From NCBI GenBank assembly GCA_013041995.1, contig JABDRA010000664.1:1-15873 (forward strand): a stretch of DNA of 15,873 nt, in the 5' to 3' direction. Under the pieces are notes generated by a model, which ran no database searches, had not been told where the DNA came from, and saw nothing but the letters and a program-made list of their open reading frames with translations. Below, piece by piece: positions 6,245 to 13,221 of this stretch (positions within the stretch are counted from its first letter, which is position 1; each line of letters starts with the position of its first letter). This DNA comes from Anderseniella sp. Its GTDB lineage: Bacteria; Pseudomonadota; Alphaproteobacteria; Rhizobiales; Aestuariivirgaceae. The translations under genes and the position numbers were made by a program.

Positions 6245-6928
6245 ATGTATGCACTTGGAAATGAGTTTGGCCGCCGGACCACTGTCGACGAGGTTTTTGA
6301 TCGCCTTCATGCCGACATCGTCACCTTGAAGCTGGAACCCGGTACCCGCATGTCCGAGGTTGAAGTCGCCGGCCAGTTCAACATATCACGTCAGCCGGTG
6401 AGAGAAGCCTTCATCCGGTTGAGCAATATGCGGCTGCTGGAAATCCGCCCGCAAAAAGCGACCCTGGTCCGGAAAATCTCGCAAAGCCACATTCTGAACT
6501 CCCGGTTTATTCGCACGGCCGTCGAGGTTGAGGTGGTTCGCCGCGCGTGCGCTTCAAAGACCCAGTTGGATATCGTGTCATTCGACGGCAACCTTGCCCG
6601 GCAAAAGCAAAGTGTCGCCAATATGAACGTCGATGAATTTCATGACCTGGATTATGCATTTCATCATCTGATCTGCCGTGCCGGAGACGCTGAATTCGCC
6701 TTCGACACCATTGCCGGCAACAAGGCTCACGTTGACAGGCTGTGCATGATCCAGCTTTCTTCGCAATCGGCCCTCAATGAAGTCCGTGAAGATCATGCTG
6801 AAATTTACGACCTGCTCAAGAAGCGTGACGAGGCCGGTACCATCAAGCTGATACGGCACCATCTGAGCAGGTTAGATCAGACGCTCAATGCCGCCAGAGA
6901 CTCCCACAGTGACTATTTCGAAGACTGA
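6245..6928 (+). CDS. GntR-family transcriptional regulator, FCD (FadR-like) ligand-binding domain
   Basis: 227 aa. The N-terminal winged helix-turn-helix covers about residues 12-80, with the signature LKLEPGTRMSEVEVAGQFNISRQPVREAFIRL (29-60). The C-terminal helical FCD domain is about residues 90-215. Candidate metal/ligand residues are the acidic-His cluster DLDYAFHHL, the His in EDHAEIYDLL and the His pair in IRHHLSRL, typical of sugar-acid or organic-acid sensors. The start is ATG 6245 with GAGG at 6234-6237, spacing 7. The stop lies 7 nt before the KDG kinase ATG, so the two form an operon. Shared CTAGTATGGTAC sites before this gene and between dctP and eda suggest a local repressor released by KDG, KDPG or the imported uronate (inference). 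Confidence 0.9.
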   Translation: MYALGNEFGRRTTVDEVFDRLHADIVTLKLEPGTRMSEVEVAGQFNISRQPVREAFIRLSNMRLLEIRPQKATLVRKISQSHILNSRFIRTAVEVEVVRRACASKTQLDIVSFDGNLARQKQSVANMNVDEFHDLDYAFHHLICRAGDAEFAFDTIAGNKAHVDRLCMIQLSSQSALNEVREDHAEIYDLLKKRDEAGTIKLIRHHLSRLDQTLNAARDSHSDYFED

Positions 6929-6935
6929 GCCGTCG

Positions 6936-7835
6936 ATGCAGGCAAAAATCCTTGTCGGCATTGGCGAATGCATGGTCGAACTGGCCCAGGCCGACAATGG
7001 CCTGTTGCGGAAGTCGTTTGCCGGCGATGTGTTCAACACGCTGTGGTATGCGCGTGCAGGCCTTGATGAAAGCTGGACAACACGCTTCATGTCGGCCGTC
7101 GGAACCGACACCGTTTCAGGTGAAATGCTCTCCTTCTTCGAAAGTGCCGGAATTGACTGCAGCGCGATACAACGGCTGGAAAACAGGCGGCCCGGTCTGT
7201 ACATGATCCATCTGGACGAGGGCGAACGCAGTTTCAGCTATTGGCGCGAAACCTCTGCAGCCCGCCTATTGGCCGCCGACAGGCGAAAGCTTGCTGAGAC
7301 CATCGAGACTGCTTCCGCCATCTATTTTTCCGGCATTACATTGGCCATTCTGCCGGAAGCTGACGTGCTGGCGTTGATTGACTGCCTGAAGAAGGCGCGG
7401 TCACAAGGCAAGACAATTGCGTTTGATTCAAATATCCGCCCTGCCCTGTGGCAAGACCGCGAACAGATGAAACGGCTGATGCATCTGGCCGCCGGCGCTT
7501 CGACCATCTGCCTGCCCAGTTGCGACGATGAGCGCCATGCCTTCGGCGATCCTTCCAGCGAGGCTGTTCTGAGCCGCTACGCTGCCGCCGGCGCTGACAC
7601 CATCGTTCTGAAAGACGGATCCGGCGACGTCGTGGTCCAGTCCGGCGAGGGTGTTTCAAGGTATCGGACCGAACATGTCACAAACCCGGTTGACACAACC
7701 GGCGCCGGCGATTCCTTCAATGGCGCTTTTCTGGCTGAATTCGTCCAGACTAACGATATCGCCAAATCCGTTGCAGCGGGCCAGACATGTGCAGCCAGGG
7801 TGATCCAGCACCACGGAGCGCTGGTCACCTTTTAA
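6936..7835 (+). CDS. kdgK: 2-keto-3-deoxygluconate kinase (PfkB family)
   Basis: 299 aa ribokinase/PfkB sugar kinase. Predicted to phosphorylate KDG with ATP to give KDPG, the substrate of the aldolase encoded at 11896-12540. N-terminal ILVGIGECMVEL (about residues 5-16) matches KdgK proteins. FDSNIRPALW (mid-protein) and the C-terminal DTTGAGDSFNGAF carry the anion hole and the catalytic Asp of PfkB kinases. ATG 6936 was chosen over the in-frame ATG 6888, which lies inside the GntR coding region and would add 16 residues unlike the family. The ribosome binding site is weak (GAAGAC), consistent with translational coupling to the GntR gene 7 nt upstream. It converges on the SDR gene with only 30 nt between stops and no clear terminator. 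A related hexose or fructose kinase is possible but less likely given the neighbours. Confidence 0.85.
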   Translation: MQAKILVGIGECMVELAQADNGLLRKSFAGDVFNTLWYARAGLDESWTTRFMSAVGTDTVSGEMLSFFESAGIDCSAIQRLENRRPGLYMIHLDEGERSFSYWRETSAARLLAADRRKLAETIETASAIYFSGITLAILPEADVLALIDCLKKARSQGKTIAFDSNIRPALWQDREQMKRLMHLAAGASTICLPSCDDERHAFGDPSSEAVLSRYAAAGADTIVLKDGSGDVVVQSGEGVSRYRTEHVTNPVDTTGAGDSFNGAFLAEFVQTNDIAKSVAAGQTCAARVIQHHGALVTF

Positions 7836-7865
7836 TGTGCATTGCGGACTTGCTGATGCTATTTC

Positions 7866-8615
7866 CTAAGAGAACAGCACGCCGCCATTGATATCGACGG
7901 AGGTACCCGTCATGAACGATGACTGATCGCTGATCAGGAACACGGCGAGGTTTGCCGTGTCTTCAGACGTGCCTTCACGTTTCATCGGCGTGATGTTGGC
8001 CACATGAGCGCGAACTTCCGGCTTGGTGAAAATATTGTGGAAGTCCGTATCGATCATGCCGGGACAGATCGCGTTTACCCGGATGCGCGGCCCGAGTTCC
8101 TTCGCGAACCCCCGTGTCATGGTCATGGCAGCACCCTTTGACGCGGCATAGGCAACCGCTCCCGGGCCGCCGCCGTCTCGGCCCGCCTGAGATGCGAAAC
8201 CGACTATTGAACTGCCGTCGGACATGTACGGCTCGACAGCCTTGATCATGCGGAAATAACTGGTCGTGTTCAGGTCCATGACCCGGTTCCAGTGGGCTTC
8301 GTCCATTTCGTCGATTTTCTTGCGGGCAATCAAGCCACCGGTGACGTGCACCAGCCCGTGGATGTCATCGCCGAATTCGGCGCGGGTCTTGTCGACCAGG
8401 CTCGTCACATCCTCGTTCTTTGTCAGGTCCCCGCCCAGGGCAAAGGCCTGCCCGCCTGCCGCCTTGATTTCATCGACGGCAGATTGCGCGCCGTCACCAC
8501 TGGCATGATAGTTGATGGCAACCTTAGCACCTTCTTCGGCCAGCCGCATGACGCAGGCCCGGCCGATGTCGCGGCCTCCACCGGTAACAATCACCGTCTT
8601 GTTTTTTAAAAGCAT
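7866..8615 (-). CDS. SDR-family oxidoreductase, candidate DEH (unsaturated uronate) reductase
   Basis: 249 aa classical short-chain dehydrogenase. Cofactor loop TGGGRDIGRA (residues 11-20), N116, S142 in FASQAG, and the Y156-x3-K160 pair in AYAASKGA are all present. The usual NNAG motif is replaced by HVTGG (90-94). The family tail (TGTSVDINGG, 236-245) is intact. The start is ATG 8615 with AGGAGAG just upstream. It is the last gene after dctPQM (45-nt gap after dctM), so it probably acts on the imported compound. Beside KdgK and Eda, a reaction giving KDG is the logical need. SDR enzymes reduce 4-deoxy-L-erythro-5-hexoseulose uronate (DEH) to KDG in alginate degraders (established for Sphingomonas A1-R). 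Alternatives are a KduD-like or other aldonate/uronate dehydrogenase. The substrate is inference from context. Confidence 0.85.
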   Translation of the reverse strand: MLLKNKTVIVTGGGRDIGRACVMRLAEEGAKVAINYHASGDGAQSAVDEIKAAGGQAFALGGDLTKNEDVTSLVDKTRAEFGDDIHGLVHVTGGLIARKKIDEMDEAHWNRVMDLNTTSYFRMIKAVEPYMSDGSSIVGFASQAGRDGGGPGAVAYAASKGAAMTMTRGFAKELGPRIRVNAICPGMIDTDFHNIFTKPEVRAHVANITPMKREGTSEDTANLAVFLISDQSSFMTGTSVDINGGVLFS

Positions 8616-8660
8616 AGTTCTCTCCTGTTAATGTTCGAAGTTTTGGCGCCTGACGGCGAT

Positions 8661-9968
8661 TTATTTGAATCCGGGCATCAGCGTCCTGGGCAACCAGAGA
8701 GCGATCTCCGGAAACAGGATGATGAGCAGCAATATGAGAAGCATCGGCATGAGGATGATGACCACGTCGCGCAGGACCTTGACCACGTTGAGTCCGGCTA
8801 TGGACGCCGAGATCAGCAGGCAAAGCCCGTATGGCGGGGTCACCAGCCCAAAGGCCAGCGAGACGATGCCGATAATGGCAAACACAACCGGATGAATGTC
8901 GGCCGCCGAGGCCACCGGATACAGGACCGTGCCCAGAATGATGATCGCCGGAATGGCATCGATGAACAGGCCGAACAGCAAAAAGAATGCCGCAATCACC
9001 AGCGCGGTTCCAAACTGGCCAAACTCAAGACCGGTCATGACGCCGACCATCAGGCGCGGCACATTGTAGAAAGCCAGCATCCATCCGAAGACCGACGCGG
9101 TGCCGATCGCAAACAGCGAGATCGATGCGAACCGGCCCGTCTCATACAGGATGCCGACCGTGTCGCGCAAGGTTATGGTGCGGTACACGACAAAGCCGAG
9201 AAAGAAAGAATAAAACGCAGCGATAATTGCACTTTCCGTTGGCGTGACGACACCGCCCACAATGCCGCCAATGACGAACACAGGCGTCAGTAACGCCAGG
9301 CCTGCCCCTTTCAGCGCATTCCAGAATTCAGCCATTGTCGGTTTTCCGGCGGTGGGATAATCATACACCTTTGCGTAGCCGTAGACGGTTGCCATCAAGG
9401 CGGCTGCAATCATCACTCCCGGTATCGCACCGGCGAGAAACAGCGCGCCCACTGAAATGGACATCACCCCGCCCCACACGATCATCAGGATGCTTGGCGG
9501 GATGATCACGCCCATGACGGATGAACACGCGGTTATGGCGACGGCAAAGCGCGGATCGAACCCCTGCCTGGTCATGGCCGGAATGAGGATCTTGCCGCAA
9601 CCGGCGGCATCTGCGGTCGATGATCCGGAAATACCGGCAAACAACATTGAGACGGCTACGTTCACATGACCGAGACCACCCGGCAGCCACCCGGTCAGGA
9701 CGCGGGCGAATTCGATCAGCTTGTCGGTTATCCTGCCGCCGTTCATCAGGTTTGCCGCCAGCAGAAAGAACGGAACCGCCAGCAGAATGAAGGAGTTATA
9801 GGAGTTGAACATCCGGTCCATGATCAGGAACGGCGTCAGCCGAATGTCGAACACCACCAGTGGAATGGTTGCAATGCCGAGCGCAAAGGCGACCGGCACA
9901 CGCGCCACAACCAGAGTAATGAAACCTGTCAGAAGAATGAGGCAGGCATAACCGGTTGAAATGATCAT
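8661..9968 (-). CDS. dctM: TRAP transporter large permease subunit DctM
   Basis: 435 aa, highly hydrophobic, about 12 transmembrane segments, the size of a stand-alone DctM. It forms the sodium-coupled substrate channel of a tripartite ATP-independent periplasmic transporter with DctQ and the DctP binding protein. Signature stretches include FALGIATIPLVVF near the N-terminus, VPFFLLAANLMNGG, GISGSSTADAAGCGKILIPAM, ACSSVMGVIIPPSILMIVWG and, near the end, LAFGLVTPPYGLCLLI, all typical of the family. The ATG overlaps the dctQ stop (ATGA, 9965-9968), so the two are translationally coupled. The neighbouring KdgK, Eda and SDR point to uronate or another sugar acid as cargo. Confidence 0.95.
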   Translation of the reverse strand: MIISTGYACLILLTGFITLVVARVPVAFALGIATIPLVVFDIRLTPFLIMDRMFNSYNSFILLAVPFFLLAANLMNGGRITDKLIEFARVLTGWLPGGLGHVNVAVSMLFAGISGSSTADAAGCGKILIPAMTRQGFDPRFAVAITACSSVMGVIIPPSILMIVWGGVMSISVGALFLAGAIPGVMIAAALMATVYGYAKVYDYPTAGKPTMAEFWNALKGAGLALLTPVFVIGGIVGGVVTPTESAIIAAFYSFFLGFVVYRTITLRDTVGILYETGRFASISLFAIGTASVFGWMLAFYNVPRLMVGVMTGLEFGQFGTALVIAAFFLLFGLFIDAIPAIIILGTVLYPVASAADIHPVVFAIIGIVSLAFGLVTPPYGLCLLISASIAGLNVVKVLRDVVIILMPMLLILLLIILFPEIALWLPRTLMPGFK

Positions 9969-10462
9969 GCCGCATGCCTTTCAGCGCTGTGCCGGTATTC
10001 CTGAACCGCCTGCCAAAACCGGAACATCGCGAATATTGCCCAGCAAAATCCGGCAAATGGCACCGTTATGTAGATCACCAGCAGGTTGACCTGCATCATC
10101 ACCGAAGTCTGTATGTAGCCGAATTTTGCATAGCCGATGCCGTAATAGGCAAACAACAGCGCAAACACGCACATGACCAGCAGCACAAAGCCCTTTTGCA
10201 GGAGCTTGCCGAGCGGTGATGTGGCTTCGGGCACGACATGCACATCGAAGTGGGTCCCTTCCCACACCGCGATGATGGAGCCCAACATCACCATCCAGAC
10301 AAAAAGATAGGTCGCCAGTTCCTCGGTCCACAGGTACACCGGGATGATCCCTGTATAGCGCGCCAGCACCTGCATGGTGACCGGTACAATCAGTGCCGCC
10401 ACCAGAACACCCACTGTTACGCGCAGCAACTGGCAGAAGCCTTCAAGGGCTTTCTCGATCAT
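9965..10462 (-). CDS. dctQ: TRAP transporter small permease subunit DctQ
   Basis: 165 aa with four predicted membrane helices (about residues 8-30, 40-68, 88-112 and 125-152). The conserved WTEELATYLFVWMVMLGS segment (residues 40-57) identifies DctQ, the small membrane partner that scaffolds DctM. ATG 10462 is preceded by a strong GGAGGGG site. A 77-nt gap with a stem-loop separates it from dctP upstream, while it overlaps dctM by 4 nt, so expression of the two membrane parts is tied together and can differ from that of the binding protein. Confidence 0.93.
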   Translation of the reverse strand: MIEKALEGFCQLLRVTVGVLVAALIVPVTMQVLARYTGIIPVYLWTEELATYLFVWMVMLGSIIAVWEGTHFDVHVVPEATSPLGKLLQKGFVLLVMCVFALLFAYYGIGYAKFGYIQTSVMMQVNLLVIYITVPFAGFCWAIFAMFRFWQAVQEYRHSAERHAA

Positions 10463-10490
10463 GGTGTCCCCTCCCGAGTACCCGGCAAAG

Positions 10491-10525
10491 ATTTCCCCTG
10501 CCGCCAGTCATACCACAGGGGAAAT
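10491..10525 (-). terminator. Intercistronic stem-loop between dctP and dctQ
   Basis: ATTTCCCCTG (10491-10500) and CAGGGGAAAT (10516-10525) are exact 10-bp inverted arms around a 15-nt loop, located just after the dctP stop and about 28 nt before dctQ. There is no T tract on the minus strand, so a 3'-end stabiliser or partial terminator is more likely than a full stop. Such a hairpin would let the binding protein exceed its permeases. Confidence 0.6.
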
Positions 10526-10539
10526 TCCCGGCTCCGCGT

Positions 10540-11541
10540 TTATTTCGAGCGAATGGCCTGCAGCAGGTCTTCAGCGCCCAGTTCCTTTGCATAGGCGTCC
10601 TGGACCGGCGTCACCAGATCAAGCAGCTTTTCACGTTCGGCAAAGGCATGAACCTCAATCTGCTTGGCCTCTTTCATCTGGTCGAGCTTCTTGGAATCTT
10701 CGGTTGATTCAAGTGCGCGACCAAACTCGCCTGCTTCCTTGCCGGCCTTGAGGATGGCTTTCTGAAGATCTTCAGGCAGCTTGCGGAAAGCCTTGCCGCT
10801 GAAGATGATCGGGCGAACCGTGATGGAGTGCTGGGTCAGCGTGATGTGCGGCGCAACTTCAAAGAACTTGTATTGCAGCAGGCTGGCTGACTCGTTTTCA
10901 AGTCCGTCCACGACGCCTGTCTGAATGGCGTTGTACACTTCAGAATAGGCGATGGCTGAAGGCGCTGCCTTGATTGCCTCAAACACCCGCGCCTGGATGG
11001 GAGCACCCATGACGCGCATCTTGTGGCCTGTCAGCTCTTCGATATTGGAGATTTTCTTGTTGGAGATCAGGTTGCGGGTACCACCACCTGCATAGCCGAT
11101 GATCATCAGGTCGGCCTTCTTGAGCAGCTCTTCTTCCAGTGGCTTCAATACGTCGCTGGACAAAACCGCGTTCCAGTGATCCAGGTCACGGAACACAAAA
11201 GGCATATCCATCAACGGCACTGACGGTGCAAAACGAGCCAGGTTGGATGGTGCGATAATGGCGTAGTCGATGGCCACGCCCTGGGTCAGGAAGTTCACAT
11301 AATCAGGCTCAATGCCAAGCTCGCTATTGCCGCGCAGATCAAAGGTGACCTTCTTGCCGTATTCCTTGTTGACCAGTTCCCCAAGCTTGATGAGGGTTTT
11401 CGAATAGGCGTGCTCATTGTCGAACAGACTGGCGCCGCGCAGCGTCATATCTTCTGCCTTGGCAGCGGTGACCGCAAGCACGGCCATGCCGGCAACAACG
11501 GCGCCGGACATGAGTTTTCTCATATTTTTTATCAGGTTCAT
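10540..11541 (-). CDS. dctP: TRAP transporter periplasmic substrate-binding protein DctP
   Basis: 333 aa from ATG 11541, which has GGAGGAAAAA directly upstream and begins a good Sec signal peptide (basic MNLIKNMRK, hydrophobic core, cleavage after AKA at residue 29). An in-frame start at 11625 would place 28 unrelated residues before the signal. Mature protein features: a carboxylate-pairing Arg in GHKMRVMGAP (R176), R156 in GGGTRNLIS, and AIQTGVVDGLENESAS (205-220), all usual in DctP. It captures a carboxylated substrate and delivers it to DctQM. It is first in the dctPQM-SDR operon, with a likely promoter and operator about 110-135 nt upstream. Uronate-type cargo is inferred from the neighbouring KDG pathway. 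Confidence 0.93.
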   Translation of the reverse strand: MNLIKNMRKLMSGAVVAGMAVLAVTAAKAEDMTLRGASLFDNEHAYSKTLIKLGELVNKEYGKKVTFDLRGNSELGIEPDYVNFLTQGVAIDYAIIAPSNLARFAPSVPLMDMPFVFRDLDHWNAVLSSDVLKPLEEELLKKADLMIIGYAGGGTRNLISNKKISNIEELTGHKMRVMGAPIQARVFEAIKAAPSAIAYSEVYNAIQTGVVDGLENESASLLQYKFFEVAPHITLTQHSITVRPIIFSGKAFRKLPEDLQKAILKAGKEAGEFGRALESTEDSKKLDQMKEAKQIEVHAFAEREKLLDLVTPVQDAYAKELGAEDLLQAIRSK

Positions 11542-11625
11542 TTTTTCCTCCACTAGCCCCGAAAAGCCACCAGAACCATTCTGGAACAACCCTTCTAAAT
11601 GGGGTTCGATGGAGAAATTAGTCAT

Positions 11626-11644
11626 GTCAAAATTGACGTGTCAA
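11626..11644. promoter_or_regulatory. Triple GTCAA/TTGAC half-site cluster in the dctP leader
   Basis: GTCAA-AA-TTGAC (11626-11637) and TTGAC-GT-GTCAA (11633-11644) share their middle half-site, giving two overlapping inverted repeats. They lie close to the expected dctP transcription start. This could be a second operator or simply reused -35-like TTGAC words (TTGACG reading plus, 5/6 to consensus, for a divergent promoter). Confidence 0.35.
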
Positions 11645-11646
11645 TC

Positions 11647-11676
11647 ATTATGTTTACTAGTATGGTACTTTTTCAG
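11647..11676 (-). promoter_or_regulatory. Candidate sigma70 promoter of dctPQM-SDR
   Basis: Reading minus, CTGAAA (complement of 11671-11676, 4/6 to TTGACA) and CATAAT (complement of 11647-11652, 5/6 to TATAAT) are spaced by 18 bp. The GntR site falls exactly in the spacer, where bound repressor would block polymerase. The predicted start is near 11640, giving a leader of about 100 nt before dctP. Confidence 0.5.
11656..11669. promoter_or_regulatory. Candidate GntR operator, site 2 (ACTAGTATGGTACT)
   Basis: Contains the 12-mer CTAGTATGGTAC found before the GntR gene, here with better symmetry: AGTA-TGG-TACT is a perfect inverted repeat, and TACTAGTA (11655-11662) is an overlapping palindrome. 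It lies between the dctP -35 and -10 candidates and upstream of eda, so one site could control both directions. Confidence 0.65.
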
Positions 11677-11895
11677 ATACGATCGGCGTGCCCGTCCAAC
11701 CTCACCCGCACGTGGATGTTCCTGAACTGTTTAATGGCTCTTGGCAGTAAGATATTGATTGTAGTTGTTTTAAAATGCCACAAGCCGTAGCGGTCGATGA
11801 AACCCGTCGCTCTTTCTGCGGAAGAATTTTCAACGACCAAAGAGACGATCAGATAAACGCCGATTTTCCAATTGGCTCTCGGAGACCAAAAAACA

Positions 11896-12540
11896 ATGCT
11901 CACCGGCAAGGAAAGCTCAAAACGCCTCAGGTCCATGTTGTCGACTGTGCCAATCGTCCCGGTCCTGGTTGTCCGCGATCCGACGCATGCGATACCGTTG
12001 GCGCAAAGCCTGGTAGCTGGTGGACTGCCCGTCGTCGAAGTGACCCTGCGCACGCCGGCCGCAATCGACGTCATCAGGGCAATGAGCTCGGTGACAGGTT
12101 GTGTGGTCGGCGTGGGTACGTTGTTGTCAGATGACGATGTTGCCGCAGCAGCTGATGCAGGCGCGAAGTTCGGTGTATCGCCGGGCACCACTGAAACACT
12201 CGTCACCTCCTGTGAACAACATGACTTGCCGCTGTTGGGCGGTGTTGCAACTGTATCCGAAATGATGCGGCTCCATGAGCGCGGGTATGATGTTGCAAAG
12301 TTTTTCCCCGCCGAAGCGTCCGGCGGCGCACCGGCGCTCAAGGCATTTGCCGGCCCCATGCCCGGTTTCCACTTCTGCCCGACCGGGGGCCTGAACCCGG
12401 ACAATATTGAAACATATATCAAACTGCCCAACGTGCTGTGTGCCGGCGGATCGTGGATTGTGCCGCCTGCGCACCTGAAATCCAAAAACTGGCAGGCAAT
12501 TGAGAATCTTGCCGCGCAGGCCTCAAAACTGCCCTGCTGA
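11896..12540 (+). CDS. eda: KDPG aldolase (2-dehydro-3-deoxy-phosphogluconate aldolase)
   Basis: 214 aa class I aldolase that cleaves 2-keto-3-deoxy-6-phosphogluconate to pyruvate and glyceraldehyde-3-phosphate. The Schiff-base Lys is K135 in DVAKFFPAE and the general-base Glu is E48 in VVEVTLRT. VGVGTLL (71-77), FGVSPGTT (92-99), LGGVATVSE (114-122) and CPTGGLNPDN (161-170) form the rest of the TIM-barrel active site. ATG 11896 has GGAGA 10 nt upstream and is preferred to the upstream in-frame TTG 11872. It stands alone on the plus strand, divergent from dctP, completing KDG to KDPG to triose with KdgK. It could also serve the Entner-Doudoroff pathway or, with relaxed specificity, KDPGal. 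Confidence 0.92.
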   Translation: MLTGKESSKRLRSMLSTVPIVPVLVVRDPTHAIPLAQSLVAGGLPVVEVTLRTPAAIDVIRAMSSVTGCVVGVGTLLSDDDVAAAADAGAKFGVSPGTTETLVTSCEQHDLPLLGGVATVSEMMRLHERGYDVAKFFPAEASGGAPALKAFAGPMPGFHFCPTGGLNPDNIETYIKLPNVLCAGGSWIVPPAHLKSKNWQAIENLAAQASKLPC

Positions 12541-12603
12541 TCGCTTCCCTGCAACAATCATCCAATTGCAGTCACAAAACCAAAAACCCCCACATTCGTG
12601 TTG

Positions 12604-12632
12604 TTGTATGTGACTTGGCCTGACGCTATCAT
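12604..12632 (+). promoter_or_regulatory. Weak candidate promoter for the molybdenum hydroxylase operon
   Basis: TTGTAT (12604-12609) and TATCAT (12627-12632, 5/6 to TATAAT) with 17-bp spacing lie in the 227-nt gap after eda. The predicted leader is about 125 nt. The -35 match is poor. Confidence 0.3.
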
Positions 12633-12701
12633 TTGATTGGTTTCTGCACAGAACGGCGTTGCAAAAAGACAGCCAACACCCACGCGCGAGCGGGTGAGTG
12701 T

Positions 12702-12713
12702 GCTTGCGCAAGC
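12702..12713. promoter_or_regulatory. 12-bp perfect palindrome GCTTGCGCAAGC upstream of the hydroxylase genes
   Basis: A perfect dyad 55 nt before the small-subunit start, preceded by the imperfect dyad ACACCCAC...GTGAGTGT (about 12675-12700). It could be an operator for a dimeric regulator, or part of a leader hairpin. No regulator gene is adjacent. Confidence 0.3.
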
Positions 12714-12767
12714 TTCCAACGGGTTCAGATGAACTTGTTGAGTGAGTGAGATGCGAGGAACAGTTTC

Positions 12768-13217
12768 ATGAAGATCACGGTAAATGGCGTTGAACACTCG
12801 TTCGACGGAGACCTGTCCATGCCCGCACTATGGTATGTGCGCGACGAACTGGCGTTAAACGGCAGCAAGTTTGGCTGCGGAACCGGCCTGTGCGGTGCCT
12901 GCACCATACACGTGGATGGCGAAGCGGTTCGTGGCTGCCTGGTGTCAATGCAGGAACTCGAAGGCAAGTCCGTCACCACAATCGAAGGCCTCAGCGAAGA
13001 CGGCAACCACCCGGTCCAGGTGGCATGGCGCGACCAGAACGTACCGCAATGCGGTTTCTGTCAGACCGGCCAGATCATGCAGGCTGCCTCCCTGCTCAAG
13101 TCCAACCCGAAGCCCAGCGACCAGGAAATACTCACTTCCATGAGTGGCAATATCTGCCGGTGCGGTTGTTATCAGCGCATCGTTTCTGCCGTCCGCCAAG
13201 CATCAACGGGAGCATGA
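12768..13217 (+). CDS. 2Fe-2S subunit of a molybdenum hydroxylase (isoquinoline 1-oxidoreductase alpha-like, IorA)
   Basis: 149 aa electron-transfer subunit of the xanthine oxidase family. The N-terminal ferredoxin-like domain has C37-x4-C42-x2-C45-x11-C57. The C-terminal helical domain has C95-x2-C98-x31-C130-x-C132, so both clusters are complete. NGSKFGCGTGLCGACTIHVD and PQCGFCQTGQIM are close to the family consensus. ATG 12768 has GAGGAA (12755-12760) 7 nt upstream. The stop is 4 nt before the large-subunit ATG, so they are one operon and one enzyme. It has no signal peptide of its own and is expected to be exported together with the Tat-bearing large subunit. The substrate is not evident; N-heterocycles, nicotinate-like compounds or aldehydes are all known in this class. 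Confidence 0.9.
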   Translation: MKITVNGVEHSFDGDLSMPALWYVRDELALNGSKFGCGTGLCGACTIHVDGEAVRGCLVSMQELEGKSVTTIEGLSEDGNHPVQVAWRDQNVPQCGFCQTGQIMQAASLLKSNPKPSDQEILTSMSGNICRCGCYQRIVSAVRQASTGA

Positions 13218-13221
13218 AGCC

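Larger units (their letters stand above)
11542..11895. other. Divergent regulatory region between dctP and eda (354 nt, no gene)
   Basis: Holds the dctP promoter candidate, a GntR operator (11656-11669), the TTGAC/GTCAA half-site cluster (11626-11644) and the eda leader. From 11680 to 11880 the sequence is AT-richer with no convincing ORF, RNA gene or hairpin. The short frames seen there lack ribosome binding sites and protein-like composition. The ribosome binding site for eda is GGAGA at 11881-11885. Confidence 0.6.

Noticed and set aside
6888..6935. Earlier ATG for the KDG kinase inside the GntR gene
   Set aside because: The added residues do not resemble KdgK N-termini; the family pattern begins right after ATG 6936.
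8631..9293. Plus-strand 220-codon open frame rich in Asp, His, Arg and Gln
   Set aside because: Antisense to dctM; the odd polar composition is what the complement of a hydrophobic membrane protein produces.
11542..11625. 28-codon N-terminal extension of DctP
   Set aside because: The Sec signal peptide starts at ATG 11541 with GGAGGAAAAA directly upstream; the extension would bury it and would span the predicted leader.
11673..12557. Minus-strand 294-codon open frame covering eda
   Set aside because: The plus strand encodes KDPG aldolase with all catalytic motifs. The antisense frame has low-complexity Ser/Thr/Ala and no family resemblance.
13144..13221. Upstream extension of the molybdopterin subunit
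   Set aside because: It overlaps the 2Fe-2S subunit gene, is out of family pattern, and ATG 13222 has its own ribosome binding site followed by the Tat signal region.
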